A DNA stretch of 64,000 nt from Flavobacterium akiainvivens (lineage in GTDB: Bacteria > Bacteroidota > Bacteroidia > Flavobacteriales > Flavobacteriaceae). A program made the position numbers and the translations under genes. This document shows, one piece after another, positions 35,834-44,540 of the stretch (position 1 is the stretch's first letter; every line of letters starts with the position of its first letter). Below the pieces are notes generated by a model. That model was not told the DNA's origin. It was given only the letters and a program-made list of their open reading frames with translations, and did no database searches. Where the stretch lies: assembly GCF_001278115.1 (NCBI RefSeq), contig NZ_LIYD01000005.1, forward strand, positions 1,494,551-1,558,550, given 5' to 3'.

Positions 35834-37834
35834 TTACTCCTTTTGTATCAAATGCTGCAAATCCGGGTCATTCTTGATACGTTCCATTTCACTCACAACA
35901 ATATTCAGGATGTCGGACTTTATACGTTTGTAATTACTTTCAATTTCCTGATTCATCTTATCGTCGCCCTGCTCATTTACAAAAGAAAGGATTTGCGGTA
36001 TTTGCTGATAGGCTTTGCTTTCGGCGGCTACCTTTTCATTATCTACCACAATTTCGGCGTGAAATATTTTTTGCTCGATACGTTCATCAAAGTTATCCGA
36101 TACAGAGCCGACAAACATACCCTGTGTGAGCGTTGAAATTTTGGAAGCCGGAATAAGGCTGTCTAACTGTGTGGAGATAGAGGTTGATTTATCGTTGCGG
36201 TTAATCGTCATACTCTGGCGTTTCTGCAATACTTTCCCGAAGCGTTCCGATAGGCTTTTTGCCGTTTCGCCAACTACCTGACCACTGAATATATTACCGA
36301 CCGTATTCTGTATTACCTTACTTTCTTTGTCGCCGTAATCCCTCGTTAATTGCGAAAAATCCTGAAAGCCCAAACATACCGCTACCTTGTTACTTCTCGC
36401 CGTTGCAATCAAGTTATCCAGTCCCCTGAAATAAATGGTGGGCAACTCATCTATTATAACAGAACTCTTTAACTGTCCCTTTTTATTAATCAGTTTTACA
36501 ATCCTCGAATTGTATAAGCCTAAAGCTGCGGAATAGATATTTTGACGGTCGGGATTGTTGCCGACGCATAAGATCTTTGGCTCTTTCGGGTTATTGATGT
36601 CGAGCGTAAAATCATCCCCTGTCATTACCCAGTAAAGTTGCGGGCTTATCATTCTCGACAAAGGAATTTTTGCCGAGGCAATTTGTCCCTGCAACTGGTC
36701 TTGTGCGCCACCCTGCCACGCATCCATAAAGGGCGACAAATAATTTTCCAAATCAGGGTATGAGGTTAAAATAGTGAACACGTCCGAATACTTTTTATTC
36801 AGCAATTCAATAGCGTGCGGGAATGTACAATACTTACCGTTCTCATAGATTTTCAGATACCAAATAATAGCAGCTAATAGGATAATTGGGCTTTCCACAA
36901 AAAAATCCCCTTGCTTCTGTATCCACGACCTATTGAGGTTCAGCATTATCGTATATGCGGCTTCGTAGGCGTCTGAAATGTCCGTCATAAAATCGGGATT
37001 GAGTGGATTGCAACGGTGGCTCTTGCGTGGGTCGTCGAAATTTATCACGTAAAATTTTGGCTGAACTTTGTACTTATCCCTGTGCTTCAGCAAATGATTG
37101 TAGGCAATAGTGGAAAGGTCGTCAAACTTGAAATCGTAGATGTACATACTAAAGCCTTTTTCTATCTGCTGCTTGATGTAATTATTTACAATGGCATACG
37201 ATTTTCCTGAACCCGGAGTACCCAACACGATTGATGCCCTGAAAGGATTTACAATATTTATCCAACCGTTGTTCCATTTGCCTTTATAATAAAATTTCGT
37301 GGGTAAGTTAACGGAGTATTCATTTTCCATCAGTTTGGTTTCCTGTTGGAAGCTCTCGTTTTCGTTATTGAAAACATCGTCCATCAGGTTGGTACGCAGC
37401 AATCGGCTCATCCATACGCCCGCCATCAGCAAGGCGATATAACCTAATGAGATAGTCAAGATATACAAGAAAGTGCCTGTTGCCGGAGATAGCTTTAACA
37501 ATGGTGTGTTCAGGAAGAACAGCACAAAGCCAACGCCCAAAGCCACGTAAATTTTAGACCAGGTTATCTTTTCATTCTTTACGCCTTTCGTTCCTAAGCA
37601 ACTCAAAGCCAACAAAACCAAAGCAAAGACTTTGGTATATAAGGTATGTGAAAACAAACCTGCCGTTCTGTCGAAATTGCCCAGTATCTTGTTGATTACT
37701 TCCAACGTCCAGCCACGTTCTAAAAAGAAACCGTAGCAGAACCAATAAAGGTGCATCAGCACCAATAGAATACTGACTGCCCGCATAAAAGCCATAATCT
37801 TGGCTAAGCCTCTTAAATCGTCTTCTCCCTGCAT
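35834..37834 (-). CDS. mobC: MobC coupling protein (VirD4/TraG-like ATPase)
   Basis: 666 residues. The first 150 hold about four membrane segments (AVSILLVLMHLYWFCYGFF; VFALVLLALSCLG; VALGVGFVLFFLNT; LYILTISLGYIALLMAGVW). Walker A is GTPGSGKS at 205-212 and Walker B SSVIIDELPT. YIYDFKFDD and the tail match Bacteroidota type IV coupling proteins that deliver the relaxase-DNA complex to the transfer channel. It is transcribed leftward, with phased GCC repeats ahead of its start. Confidence 0.95.
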   Translation of the reverse strand: MQGEDDLRGLAKIMAFMRAVSILLVLMHLYWFCYGFFLERGWTLEVINKILGNFDRTAGLFSHTLYTKVFALVLLALSCLGTKGVKNEKITWSKIYVALGVGFVLFFLNTPLLKLSPATGTFLYILTISLGYIALLMAGVWMSRLLRTNLMDDVFNNENESFQQETKLMENEYSVNLPTKFYYKGKWNNGWINIVNPFRASIVLGTPGSGKSYAIVNNYIKQQIEKGFSMYIYDFKFDDLSTIAYNHLLKHRDKYKVQPKFYVINFDDPRKSHRCNPLNPDFMTDISDAYEAAYTIMLNLNRSWIQKQGDFFVESPIILLAAIIWYLKIYENGKYCTFPHAIELLNKKYSDVFTILTSYPDLENYLSPFMDAWQGGAQDQLQGQIASAKIPLSRMISPQLYWVMTGDDFTLDINNPKEPKILCVGNNPDRQNIYSAALGLYNSRIVKLINKKGQLKSSVIIDELPTIYFRGLDNLIATARSNKVAVCLGFQDFSQLTRDYGDKESKVIQNTVGNIFSGQVVGETAKSLSERFGKVLQKRQSMTINRNDKSTSISTQLDSLIPASKISTLTQGMFVGSVSDNFDERIEQKIFHAEIVVDNEKVAAESKAYQQIPQILSFVNEQGDDKMNQEIESNYKRIKSDILNIVVSEMERIKNDPDLQHLIQKE

Positions 37835-37870
37835 TATTTTAAGTTTTAATGTTCGGGCGTGAATTTAAAG

Positions 37871-37931
37871 GCTATGTGGAGTGGCTATAAAAATGTGGCA
37901 GGCTTTGGCGTTGTGTGGCAGTATTTGTCTG
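37871..37931 (-). repeat. 10-bp phased GCC iterons before mobC
   Basis: On the minus strand CAGACAAATACTGCCACAC is followed by CGCC, GCCTGCC and AGCC. GCC triplets lie 10 bp apart in the first three turns. The block is about 37-97 bp ahead of mobC and points in its direction of transcription. It resembles the excision leader block at about 2779-2797 and the traE leader at 52411. Confidence 0.6.
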
Positions 37932-37935
37932 AATA

Positions 37936-38018
37936 TTATTTCTGACCTCTTTGGCGTTTGCGCTTCTTCTTCATCTTATTGGCAAAATCCTGTTCTTCAT
38001 AATCTTCTCCTTGGGCAG
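37936..38018 (-). pseudogene. mobB: Duplicated C-terminal tail of mobB
   Basis: The reverse strand encodes AQGEDYEEQDFANKMKK, then KRKRQRGQK and a stop. The intact MobB (40022-41308) ends AQGDDYEEQDFANKMKQ, then RRKRRTNR. The two tails flank the SDR-AraC cassette and differ at several positions, so the outer copy is probably from another ICE lineage. Confidence 0.9.
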
Positions 38019-38083
38019 TAAGCTGTCTTTAATAAAAGAATTTCATTCGAAAATTCTACTCTAAAAGAAAAATCATCCCGAAC

Positions 38084-38112
38084 CTGAACACAACAATCCC
38101 CGATTTGGACAC
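38084..38112 (+). promoter_or_regulatory. 21-bp-spaced repeat upstream of the SDR at 38166
   Basis: CTGAACAC (about 38084) and TTGGACAC (about 38105) are 21 bp apart and 54 bp before the SDR start. The half-sites differ from the GTAGCC family, so this may be a relative with another specificity or chance. Confidence 0.3.
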
Positions 38113-38165
38113 ATTTAAAATTGACTATTGTCTGAATTTTGCATCATCATTAAAAACAAATAATT

Positions 38166-38999
38166 ATGAGCAACCAAAAAGTATGGTTTATTACGGGAGC
38201 ATCCAAAGGAATGGGTCTTGAAGTAGCAAAAACCGTTTTAGCAAATGGCGGTAAAGTAATCGCAACTTCCAGAAACCTGAAGGAGCAGATAGTAAGTATT
38301 GGGGAAGCGTCAGAGACCCTTCTTCCATTAAAAGTAGATATCACTAATGAAGTTGAAGTAAAATCAGCCATAGAAAAGGGCATTGAAACATTTGGGCAAA
38401 TCGATGTGGTGGTAAATAATGCAGGTTATAACCTGCTGGGCAATATGGAGGAACTGAGCGATGCCGAATTCCGTCAAACTATGAACGTAAACGTGTTTGG
38501 GATGGCCAATGTGATAAGAAACGTTTTACCCCACCTTCGTAAAAATAAATCCGGACACATCATCAATACTTCTTCGATGATGGGCTATATGAGCTATCCC
38601 GCTAATGGCAGTTATAGTGCAACAAAGTTTGCCGTCATTGGACTCTCCGAAGCTCTTTCCCAAGAAGTTGCTTCTTTTGGAATAAAAGTGACAATTCTTG
38701 CACCCGGAACGTTCCGTACCAGCTTTATGAGCGACAGCAGTCTGGCAGTGGCGAAGAATAAAATCGATGATTATAATCTGGAACAACAGGTAGAACTTTT
38801 CAAAAGTTATGACGGTAAGCAACCCGGTAACCCCGCAAAATTGGCTGAGGTTTTATTTCAGATTACTAAAATGTCAAATCCCCCTTTGCATCTTCCTTTA
38901 GGCTCTGATAGCTACAATGCTATTTTAGAGCTACGTAAAAATGAGCAGAAAGAGCTGGAAAAATGGAAAGAGTTATCTTTATCCACTGATTTTAAATAA
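38166..38999 (+). CDS. SDR-family oxidoreductase
   Basis: 277 residues. TGASKGMG near 9-16, NNAGYNLLGNMEELSD near 87, SSMMGYMSYPANGSYSATKFAVIGLSEAL with catalytic Tyr-x-x-x-Lys, and ILAPGTFRTSFM. It resembles the YdfG/adh-short subgroup. It is followed 6 bp later by an AraC gene, the same gene order as at 1-1314. The pair is a cassette inserted at the 3' end of mobB. Confidence 0.9.
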   Translation: MSNQKVWFITGASKGMGLEVAKTVLANGGKVIATSRNLKEQIVSIGEASETLLPLKVDITNEVEVKSAIEKGIETFGQIDVVVNNAGYNLLGNMEELSDAEFRQTMNVNVFGMANVIRNVLPHLRKNKSGHIINTSSMMGYMSYPANGSYSATKFAVIGLSEALSQEVASFGIKVTILAPGTFRTSFMSDSSLAVAKNKIDDYNLEQQVELFKSYDGKQPGNPAKLAEVLFQITKMSNPPLHLPLGSDSYNAILELRKNEQKELEKWKELSLSTDFK

Positions 39000-39004
39000 T
39001 ATGA

Positions 39005-39922
39005 ATGATGAAAAAAGCTACTCCATATAAGATCAGTTCTATTTCTGAGCTGCATCGTTTGTTTGGTTTGAAAAAGCCAGACCATCCATTGATAAGTGTG
39101 ATCGATTTTGAATCGCTCAAATTTGGTGATAACGAAATCTGGAAAAGCTTTTATTATGATTTCTATTGCGTTGCCTGTAAAAAAAAATCTTCCGGGAAAT
39201 TTAAATATGGTCAACGTGATTATGATTTTGACGAAGGTATAATGGGTTTTACGAAGCCGGGGCAGCTATTTTCAGTTACAAGTGTCTCAGATGATACTGT
39301 ATCCGGTCATATGTTGGTTTTTAAAGCGGAGCTTATCCGTCCTTATCCATTAGGGAAAAATATAAACAACTATGGATTTTTTGCTTATTCCATCGCCGAA
39401 GCATTACATCTTTCAGACAAAGAAGATGTCATCATATCTTCTTTATTAGTGCAAATACAAAACGAATTAAAAAGTAATATCGACAAATATAGCCAGGATG
39501 TTATTGTATCACACATCGATTTACTGCTCAATTATTCCAACCGGTTCTACAACCGTCAATTCCTTACCCGTAAAGCCATAAATAATGATTTGCTTACAAA
39601 ACTGGAACAGATTCTGAATGATTATTTCAACGCTGAAACGGTATCGAATAAAGGTTTGCTAACGGTTCAATATATTGCCAACGAAGTGAATCTTTCACCC
39701 AGTTATTTAAGCGACCTGCTGCGAAACACGACAGGGCAGAATGCGCAGCAATACATTCAAAAATATTTGATAGAAAAAGCAAAAGAATTATTAACAACAA
39801 CAAATTTTAGCGTCAGCGAAATAGCTTACCAATTAGGGTTTGAGTATTCGCAATCATTCAGTAAATTGTTCAAGGCAAAGACAAAGGTGTCACCACTGGT
39901 ATATCGGCATTCGTTTAACTGA
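39005..39922 (+). CDS. AraC-family transcriptional regulator
   Basis: 305 residues, paralogous to 19333 and 29131: LHRLFGLKKPDHPLISVIDF, YGQRDYDFDEGIMGFTKPGQL, and the HTH pair VQYIANEVNLSPSYLSDLLRNTTGQNAQQYIQKYLIEKAKELL ... AYQLGFEYSQSFSKLFKAKTKVSP. It is probably co-transcribed with the preceding SDR gene. The regulator may control its own cassette; the inducer is unknown. Confidence 0.92.
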   Translation: MMKKATPYKISSISELHRLFGLKKPDHPLISVIDFESLKFGDNEIWKSFYYDFYCVACKKKSSGKFKYGQRDYDFDEGIMGFTKPGQLFSVTSVSDDTVSGHMLVFKAELIRPYPLGKNINNYGFFAYSIAEALHLSDKEDVIISSLLVQIQNELKSNIDKYSQDVIVSHIDLLLNYSNRFYNRQFLTRKAINNDLLTKLEQILNDYFNAETVSNKGLLTVQYIANEVNLSPSYLSDLLRNTTGQNAQQYIQKYLIEKAKELLTTTNFSVSEIAYQLGFEYSQSFSKLFKAKTKVSPLVYRHSFN

Positions 39923-40021
39923 TAAACGGGATTTAAGCTAACAATATATCCTTTATTATTGTCCAATTGATCTTGAAGCAATCCACTGATTATCAATTTT
40001 TTTATCGATTAAACCAGAAGA

Positions 40022-41308
40022 CTATCTATTTGTTCTTCGTTTTCTTCTTTGCTTCATCTTATTAGCAAAGTCCTGTTCTTCGTAATCGTCGCCCTGGGCT
40101 TCGGGGAATAAACCGCCCAATGCTTCAATTAAACCGTCTTCGTGTTTATCAGAAGTATGTACGAAGTCGAACAAATGGTGTGGTTCTTCCGCAGGAAGAT
40201 CCGCATCATTTGATGTGGATAGCTTGGGTTGTAAAACGGCAGATTCTTTAATATCCGGTCTGATGTTATTGTTCCAATAATCATTAAAGGTATTGGCGGA
40301 AAGTTCTTTGCTTAAACGTGAACCGTTCCAAACACTTTTAGAATTATGGTCAATAAACGTCATTCCATAAATACGACCTGTATCATTCCTCCGCACCACT
40401 ACGTTAATGCCCTGTTCGGCTAACTGTTTTTTAAAAGCCTGTTCATCGCTCGTAGTTTTCAGGGCAGTGGTAACGGAAGATTTTAGGGTCTGTTTGGTAG
40501 GGCTATCTTTCAAAGCCGCTTTGGATTTCGCAAAATGCAATTCCAAAGCCGGAAGCCCTGCATCTTTACCAAACAACGAAGCCTTGAATGGATGCCCGGC
40601 TCTTTCGCCTTTTTCATTCAAGGGAATGTATAATAACCCTTGCTGCATTTTTCCCTGCAGTTCGCCCTCAATTTTCTCGGCGGTAACATTGAAAAGGGAA
40701 AGCAAGGCATTATACTCGCCTAAAGTCTGATACTGGTAATAGTTCGGCAAATGGCGAACGACCGAAGCTATTTGGCTTTTTACATCGCCTGCCCGATAAT
40801 CTACCGGACGAAAAACCTTGTCATTCTGATTGCGCTCTTTATCGGTTGCGGGTATCAGCCCGTGTTTTCTTTCCAACTCCCGGCACAGGTTCATAGACCG
40901 CATTTTCTCGAATTTGTCCGAAATCTTTTTGCCCTGCTCGTCCACGCAAACCGATACAATGTGTATATGGCTGCGGTAAATATCCGTGTGTTTGAATACA
41001 ACAAATGGCTGTTCGCCGTACCCCATTTCCCGCATATACTGTTCTGCCATTTCCCTAAACTTATCGTCGCTTACCTTATCATTCGGGTCAGGATTGAGCG
41101 AAATATGCAGCGTATGTTTCTCGGTATTGCGGTTGGCTATCAGGTAAGGGGCAAAAGACTGGGCTAATTGTGCTACGGAATAATGACCGCTGGCGGTCTC
41201 AATCATCTTATGGGCAAACAAAATTTGTCCGTTTTCATTCTCCACTTTAAGCTGATTGTACGCTAATGCACCATATAAATTAACGCTCCTTCCAATTTTT
41301 GCTATCAT
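40022..41308 (-). CDS. mobB: MobB relaxase
   Basis: 428 residues. The relaxase metal-binding motif is VFKHTDIYRSHIHIVSV with H107, H114 and H116. An upstream KHTLHISLNPDP is the second conserved block. The tail is basic (KMKQRRKRRTNR). MobB-type relaxases cut and carry the transferred strand at oriT together with MobA and MobC. It is the second gene of the leftward mobA-mobB pair. The normal mobC neighbour is separated here by the SDR-AraC cassette. Confidence 0.92.
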   Translation of the reverse strand: MIAKIGRSVNLYGALAYNQLKVENENGQILFAHKMIETASGHYSVAQLAQSFAPYLIANRNTEKHTLHISLNPDPNDKVSDDKFREMAEQYMREMGYGEQPFVVFKHTDIYRSHIHIVSVCVDEQGKKISDKFEKMRSMNLCRELERKHGLIPATDKERNQNDKVFRPVDYRAGDVKSQIASVVRHLPNYYQYQTLGEYNALLSLFNVTAEKIEGELQGKMQQGLLYIPLNEKGERAGHPFKASLFGKDAGLPALELHFAKSKAALKDSPTKQTLKSSVTTALKTTSDEQAFKKQLAEQGINVVVRRNDTGRIYGMTFIDHNSKSVWNGSRLSKELSANTFNDYWNNNIRPDIKESAVLQPKLSTSNDADLPAEEPHHLFDFVHTSDKHEDGLIEALGGLFPEAQGDDYEEQDFANKMKQRRKRRTNR

Positions 41309-41402
41309 TTTTCATTGATTTGTTTTATTTTCTTAATGGTAATGAAGCGTGAATGAGCTATTGATTTTTATCTTTCGATGGATAGCTCATCCAGGTCTAC
41401 CG

Positions 41403-41837
41403 CTATTTTTTCAGGTGTTTGGCTTCAAATTCCTCGCTTATTTGGATAATTTTCTGACACAGCATTGCCATTTCAGCCGTCTGTTTTTCCAGTTTATACA
41501 GAAACGCTGCTGCTTTTTTCTCCGAAAAATTCTTGTACAACAGCTTTACAATTTGGTTATAGTTCACTCCGATGGAACGGAACTGGCTGTGAAAAGAGGT
41601 TAGCCGCATATAAAAATCAACCGTTCCTTTATCAATCTGAATAGTCTTTATGGTCTTGTCAAAGATGCAGGACGTTATAAAATGCGCCTTTATCTGCATA
41701 CCTGATTTATCAAAAAGGGCAAGGAAACGGGCGTGTTCCTGCTCGTTAAAGGAAATCGTATAGCGGATTGTCGCCGGGTCTTCTTTGGGGCGGCGTCCGG
41801 TCTTTTTCAATTGCTTTTTATTGTTATCGTTCATCAC
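41403..41837 (-). CDS. mobA: MobA relaxosome accessory protein
   Basis: 144 residues. The pattern KKTGRRPKEDPATIRYTISFNEQEHARFLALFDKSGM resembles ribbon-helix-helix MobA/MobC-like relaxosome proteins, followed by SIGVNYNQIVKLLYKNF and a helical tail. It binds near oriT to help the relaxase. It starts next to a hairpin-rich non-coding region that is the natural oriT candidate. Confidence 0.88.
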   Translation of the reverse strand: MMNDNNKKQLKKTGRRPKEDPATIRYTISFNEQEHARFLALFDKSGMQIKAHFITSCIFDKTIKTIQIDKGTVDFYMRLTSFHSQFRSIGVNYNQIVKLLYKNFSEKKAAAFLYKLEKQTAEMAMLCQKIIQISEEFEAKHLKK

Positions 41838-41899
41838 TAATCCATTTTAAAACCGAGCTTCAGCGAGCTCATCGTTAGATAATCCATACAAAACCCTGA

Positions 41900-42068
41900 C
41901 TTCGGAAGGTGTTTTCTGCCCCCTGCAAAGGGCAAGTTGTTTTGAGCATCGGAAATCATTCCGAGATGCTCAAAACACAACTTGCCGTGTTCCGGTGAAC
42001 ACAAAAATCCGCCCTGCGGGACGGATTGAATGTAACAGGGAAAAACGGCTCGATGCCGTTCCCGTTAC
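41900..42068. other. Candidate oriT: dense hairpins between mobA and traA
   Basis: A long inverted repeat spans 41931-41986: GGCAAGTTGT and TTTGAGCATC are mirrored by GATGCTCAAAACACAACTTGCC with small bulges. GTGTTC-CGGT-GAACAC follows at 41987-42002. A stem with AATCCG and CGGATT lies near 42006-42030. GTAAC/GTTAC with an inner AACGGC-TCGAT-GCCGTT stem covers about 42033-42068. Just before the first repeat lies TGCCCCCTGCAAAGGGCA. Relaxases bind such inverted repeats next to nic. The location beside mobA fits, but the nick site is not identified. Confidence 0.55.
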
Positions 42069-42155
42069 CCCCTGATATGTCAAAAGACTTTTGCATAAAT
42101 CCGTTAATAAAAATCACAATACAAAGTAAAGCCCTGTTTACGATCGCATTGCATT

Positions 42156-42201
42156 GTGCCACAGTGCCAAATACTGCCTCTGAAAGCCAAACACTGCCAC
42201 C
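42156..42201 (+). repeat. 10-bp phased GCC iterons before traA
   Basis: GCC triplets at 42166, 42176, 42186 and 42196, with an extra GTGCC at 42156. The core is GTGCCAAATACTGCC and AGCCAAACACTGCC. The block points toward traA and aligns with 9267-9309. Confidence 0.65.
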
Positions 42202-42296
42202 CTCATACAATCGAGTGAATTTCATGAGTTCTTTGCCCTTGAATGTTGGCAGGCAGACCGTCAGCCCGTACTTCAGGACGAACAGATAGCACACAT

Positions 42297-42537
42297 TCAG
42301 GACGGCAGGCTATCCTGCCTGCAAGATTGCAGGAATGATGGAAAGCGTGACAACCTGCTATCAGAATATCCTGCCGGATGGATTAAATGACAGACTGAGC
42401 GAATGCAAGAACGCAATCCTGCCTGAATAAAAGCAGAGCTGCTGTACCGCAGGCAAGCCTGATAGCTGCCCTGCAAGAAAGACAGCACGAAATCAGGACT
42501 GCACCGCTGAAAGCCTGCCAGACTGAAAACAGAAAGA
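42297..42537 (+). repeat. CCTGC/GCAGG-rich leader before traA
   Basis: The 240 bp ahead of traA contain about a dozen CCTGC, GCAGG or close variants, including the hairpin GGCAGG-CTAT-CCTGCC at about 42303-42318 and CAGGC-AA-GCCTG. No convincing gene is present. It may be a structured mRNA leader or a protein-binding array controlling the tra operon. Confidence 0.45.
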
Positions 42538-42560
42538 TGTAAACTTTAAATTTTAAAAAT

Positions 42561-43328
42561 ATGGACACAAAAAAGAAACCTCTGTTTGTCGCCTTTTCTT
42601 CTCAAAAAGGCGGTGTTGGCAAAAGCACATTTACTACGCTTGTCGCCAGTACGATGCACTATCGGTTGGGCTACAACGTAGCCGTTTTTGATGCTGATTT
42701 TCCGCAGCACAGTCTGATGAAAATGAAAACTCGTGATTTGGCAATGGTAATGGAAAATGAGGCTTTGAAAAAACTGGCTTACAAGCAATTTACCACCATC
42801 AACAAAAAAGCCTACCCCATTACACAGCATAGAGCAGATAGCGTACTGGATGCGGCACGCGAGTTTGTAGCAACTTCAGCCGTTCCGGTTGATGTAGTAT
42901 TTTTTGACCTGCCCGGAACCGTGAACACACCCGGCATTCTGAAAGCATTGGCAGGAATGCACCACATTTTTACGCCCATTACCGCAGACCGTGTAGTAAT
43001 GGAAAGCACCCTCATTTTCACGCAGCTTTTGCAGGATGTGATTATGAAAAAAGGTGAAACGTCTATACAAACCATTAACCTGTTTTGGAACCAGGTGGAT
43101 GGCAGGGAAAGCACACCATTATATGACTTGTATAATCAGCTTATAGCCCAATTGGGGTTAAGCCTGATGCAAAGCCAAGTGAAGAACAGCACCCGCTTTC
43201 GCAAGGAAAGCGAAGCAGACAGCAAAACGGTTTTCCGTTCTACCGTAATGCCACCCGATGAGCGTTTGATGAAAGCCTACCAGTTGGATTTGTTCATCAA
43301 TGAGTTTTTAAAAATCATTCAATTATAG
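42561..43328 (+). CDS. traA: TraA, ParA-like ATPase
   Basis: 255 residues with the deviant Walker A motif FSSQKGGVGKST near 11-22, DADFPQHSLM, and FFDLPGT. TraA of CTnDOT-like ICEs is a ParA-like protein at the head of the transfer operon; its role in conjugation is not established. It lies 5 bp before the next gene. Confidence 0.92.
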   Translation: MDTKKKPLFVAFSSQKGGVGKSTFTTLVASTMHYRLGYNVAVFDADFPQHSLMKMKTRDLAMVMENEALKKLAYKQFTTINKKAYPITQHRADSVLDAAREFVATSAVPVDVVFFDLPGTVNTPGILKALAGMHHIFTPITADRVVMESTLIFTQLLQDVIMKKGETSIQTINLFWNQVDGRESTPLYDLYNQLIAQLGLSLMQSQVKNSTRFRKESEADSKTVFRSTVMPPDERLMKAYQLDLFINEFLKIIQL

Positions 43329-43332
43329 CCTT

Positions 43333-43782
43333 ATGGAGAAAGATAATAAAAGAAAAGTCACGCCGGACATTAACGAAGAATTGATGATGAACCTGATGGT
43401 TGACGGCATTAAAAAAGACGGCATACAGCTTCCTCCCGAACCGCCTGAAGAGCCGGAAACGGAAGCTGCAAAAGAAGAAGCAAAGCAGGAAGATTTATTG
43501 CCGGGTAAACCAGTACAAAGAGAACGGAACCGTAGTAAGAAAAATATTAACGGCAGTTACGGCGAACATTTTTTGAGAACCCACTCTATGACAAAACGGG
43601 GGGATAAAAGCATTTATATCCGTCAGGAGTATCACGAACGGTTATCCCGTATTGTTCAGGTCATTGGTAAAGATGCGATACCGCTGTATGCCTACCTCGA
43701 CAATATACTGGAGCATCATTTTGAAATGTTTGAAAAAGCAATCACAGATGATTTCAACGAAAAGTTTAAACCCATTTTTTAA
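43333..43782 (+). CDS. DUF3408 conjugal transfer protein (TraB/TraC position)
   Basis: 149 residues. A Pro/Glu-rich acidic middle (LPPEPPEEPETEAAKEEAKQ) is followed by KSIYIRQEYHERLSRIVQVIGKDAIPLYAYLDNILEHHFE, the DUF3408 pattern, resembling a ribbon-helix-helix domain. It is a standard small gene between traA and traD in Bacteroidota ICEs. The exact letter name varies between elements. Confidence 0.85.
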   Translation: MEKDNKRKVTPDINEELMMNLMVDGIKKDGIQLPPEPPEEPETEAAKEEAKQEDLLPGKPVQRERNRSKKNINGSYGEHFLRTHSMTKRGDKSIYIRQEYHERLSRIVQVIGKDAIPLYAYLDNILEHHFEMFEKAITDDFNEKFKPIF

Positions 43783-43793
43783 AGTATTTGATT

Positions 43794-44432
43794 ATGGAAA
43801 TAGTAATTGTGATTTGCCTGCTGATAGTCATTGTCCTGCTTGTGCAGGATAAGATTGTAATTCATAAAAGGTCGCAACAAAAGCCGATGCAGCAGGAGAA
43901 AGTGAACCCGAACCTGCCCGATATTATGGGTCAGCCCAAGCCCGTAAAAAGCTATTCAGTGCCAAACACTGCCAATGAAAGCCAAATAACGGAACCGGAG
44001 ATAAACCATGATAATTTAGACATCGAATACGACGAGAACGAAAACGTCGGTATGCAAATTCCGCAGGAAGAACTGGATGAAGTTTTCAGCAATATGCCTG
44101 ATTTGGAAGAAGAGGAAGAAGAATGGAACAGGTACGGAATATCCGGTGGCGATAACGGTTTTGTCCAAGGGGTTACCTACGACGAACTAAGCTCCGTAGG
44201 GGCATTGCTCCAAAAAAAGAATTTGGAACAGGCTCAAAAGGAAACAGCGGTAGCCATAGTTCAGAAATTACAGGGAACCGAATTATTCAGCTTACTGGAA
44301 AATTCCATTGAGGGTGCATCCCGAAAAATTGCCGAGCTTTTGGATAGCACACTTTCATCTGAAATCGACGACGGTTCTTCCACCTTGCGGAAAAGTGATT
44401 TGAGTGATTTTGACATTGGGGATTTTGTGTAA
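43794..44432 (+). CDS. traD: TraD-like conjugal transfer protein
   Basis: From ATG 43794 (MEIVIVICLLIVIVLLVQDK), 212 residues; an upstream TTG at 43788 is possible. The N-terminus is a single membrane segment, the middle is acidic (DLEEEEEEWNRYG), and the C-terminal half is helical (GALLQKKNLEQAQKETAVAIVQKLQG). Position makes it traD. After it, the usual neighbour traE is displaced by 8.1 kb of island DNA. The region at 43959-43991 carries GCC repeats within the coding sequence. Confidence 0.75.
   Translation: MEIVIVICLLIVIVLLVQDKIVIHKRSQQKPMQQEKVNPNLPDIMGQPKPVKSYSVPNTANESQITEPEINHDNLDIEYDENENVGMQIPQEELDEVFSNMPDLEEEEEEWNRYGISGGDNGFVQGVTYDELSSVGALLQKKNLEQAQKETAVAIVQKLQGTELFSLLENSIEGASRKIAELLDSTLSSEIDDGSSTLRKSDLSDFDIGDFV
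43959..43991 (+). repeat. GCC repeat block inside traD
   Basis: GTGCCAAACACTGCC starts at 43959; GCC triplets fall at 43961, 43971 and 43981. It has the same spacing as the intergenic blocks but lies within coding sequence (encoding SVPNTANES). It may be a working site or a chance match. Confidence 0.35.
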
Positions 44433-44540
44433 GCAAACTCCCTTTTTCTATTTGTAAATGATTTCCATTTTAATGTCTCCTTAAACATCCTCATTTTCAC
44501 ACCATTAAATTTAACGCAAATAAAAAAAGAAACTCAATTC

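Noticed and set aside
35843..36136. A 97-codon plus-strand frame opposite mobC
   Set aside because: It is antisense to a strong ATPase gene.
42297..42568. Short reverse frames in the CCTGC-rich region
   Set aside because: Their residues reflect the repeats, and they conflict with a leader of the rightward traA operon.
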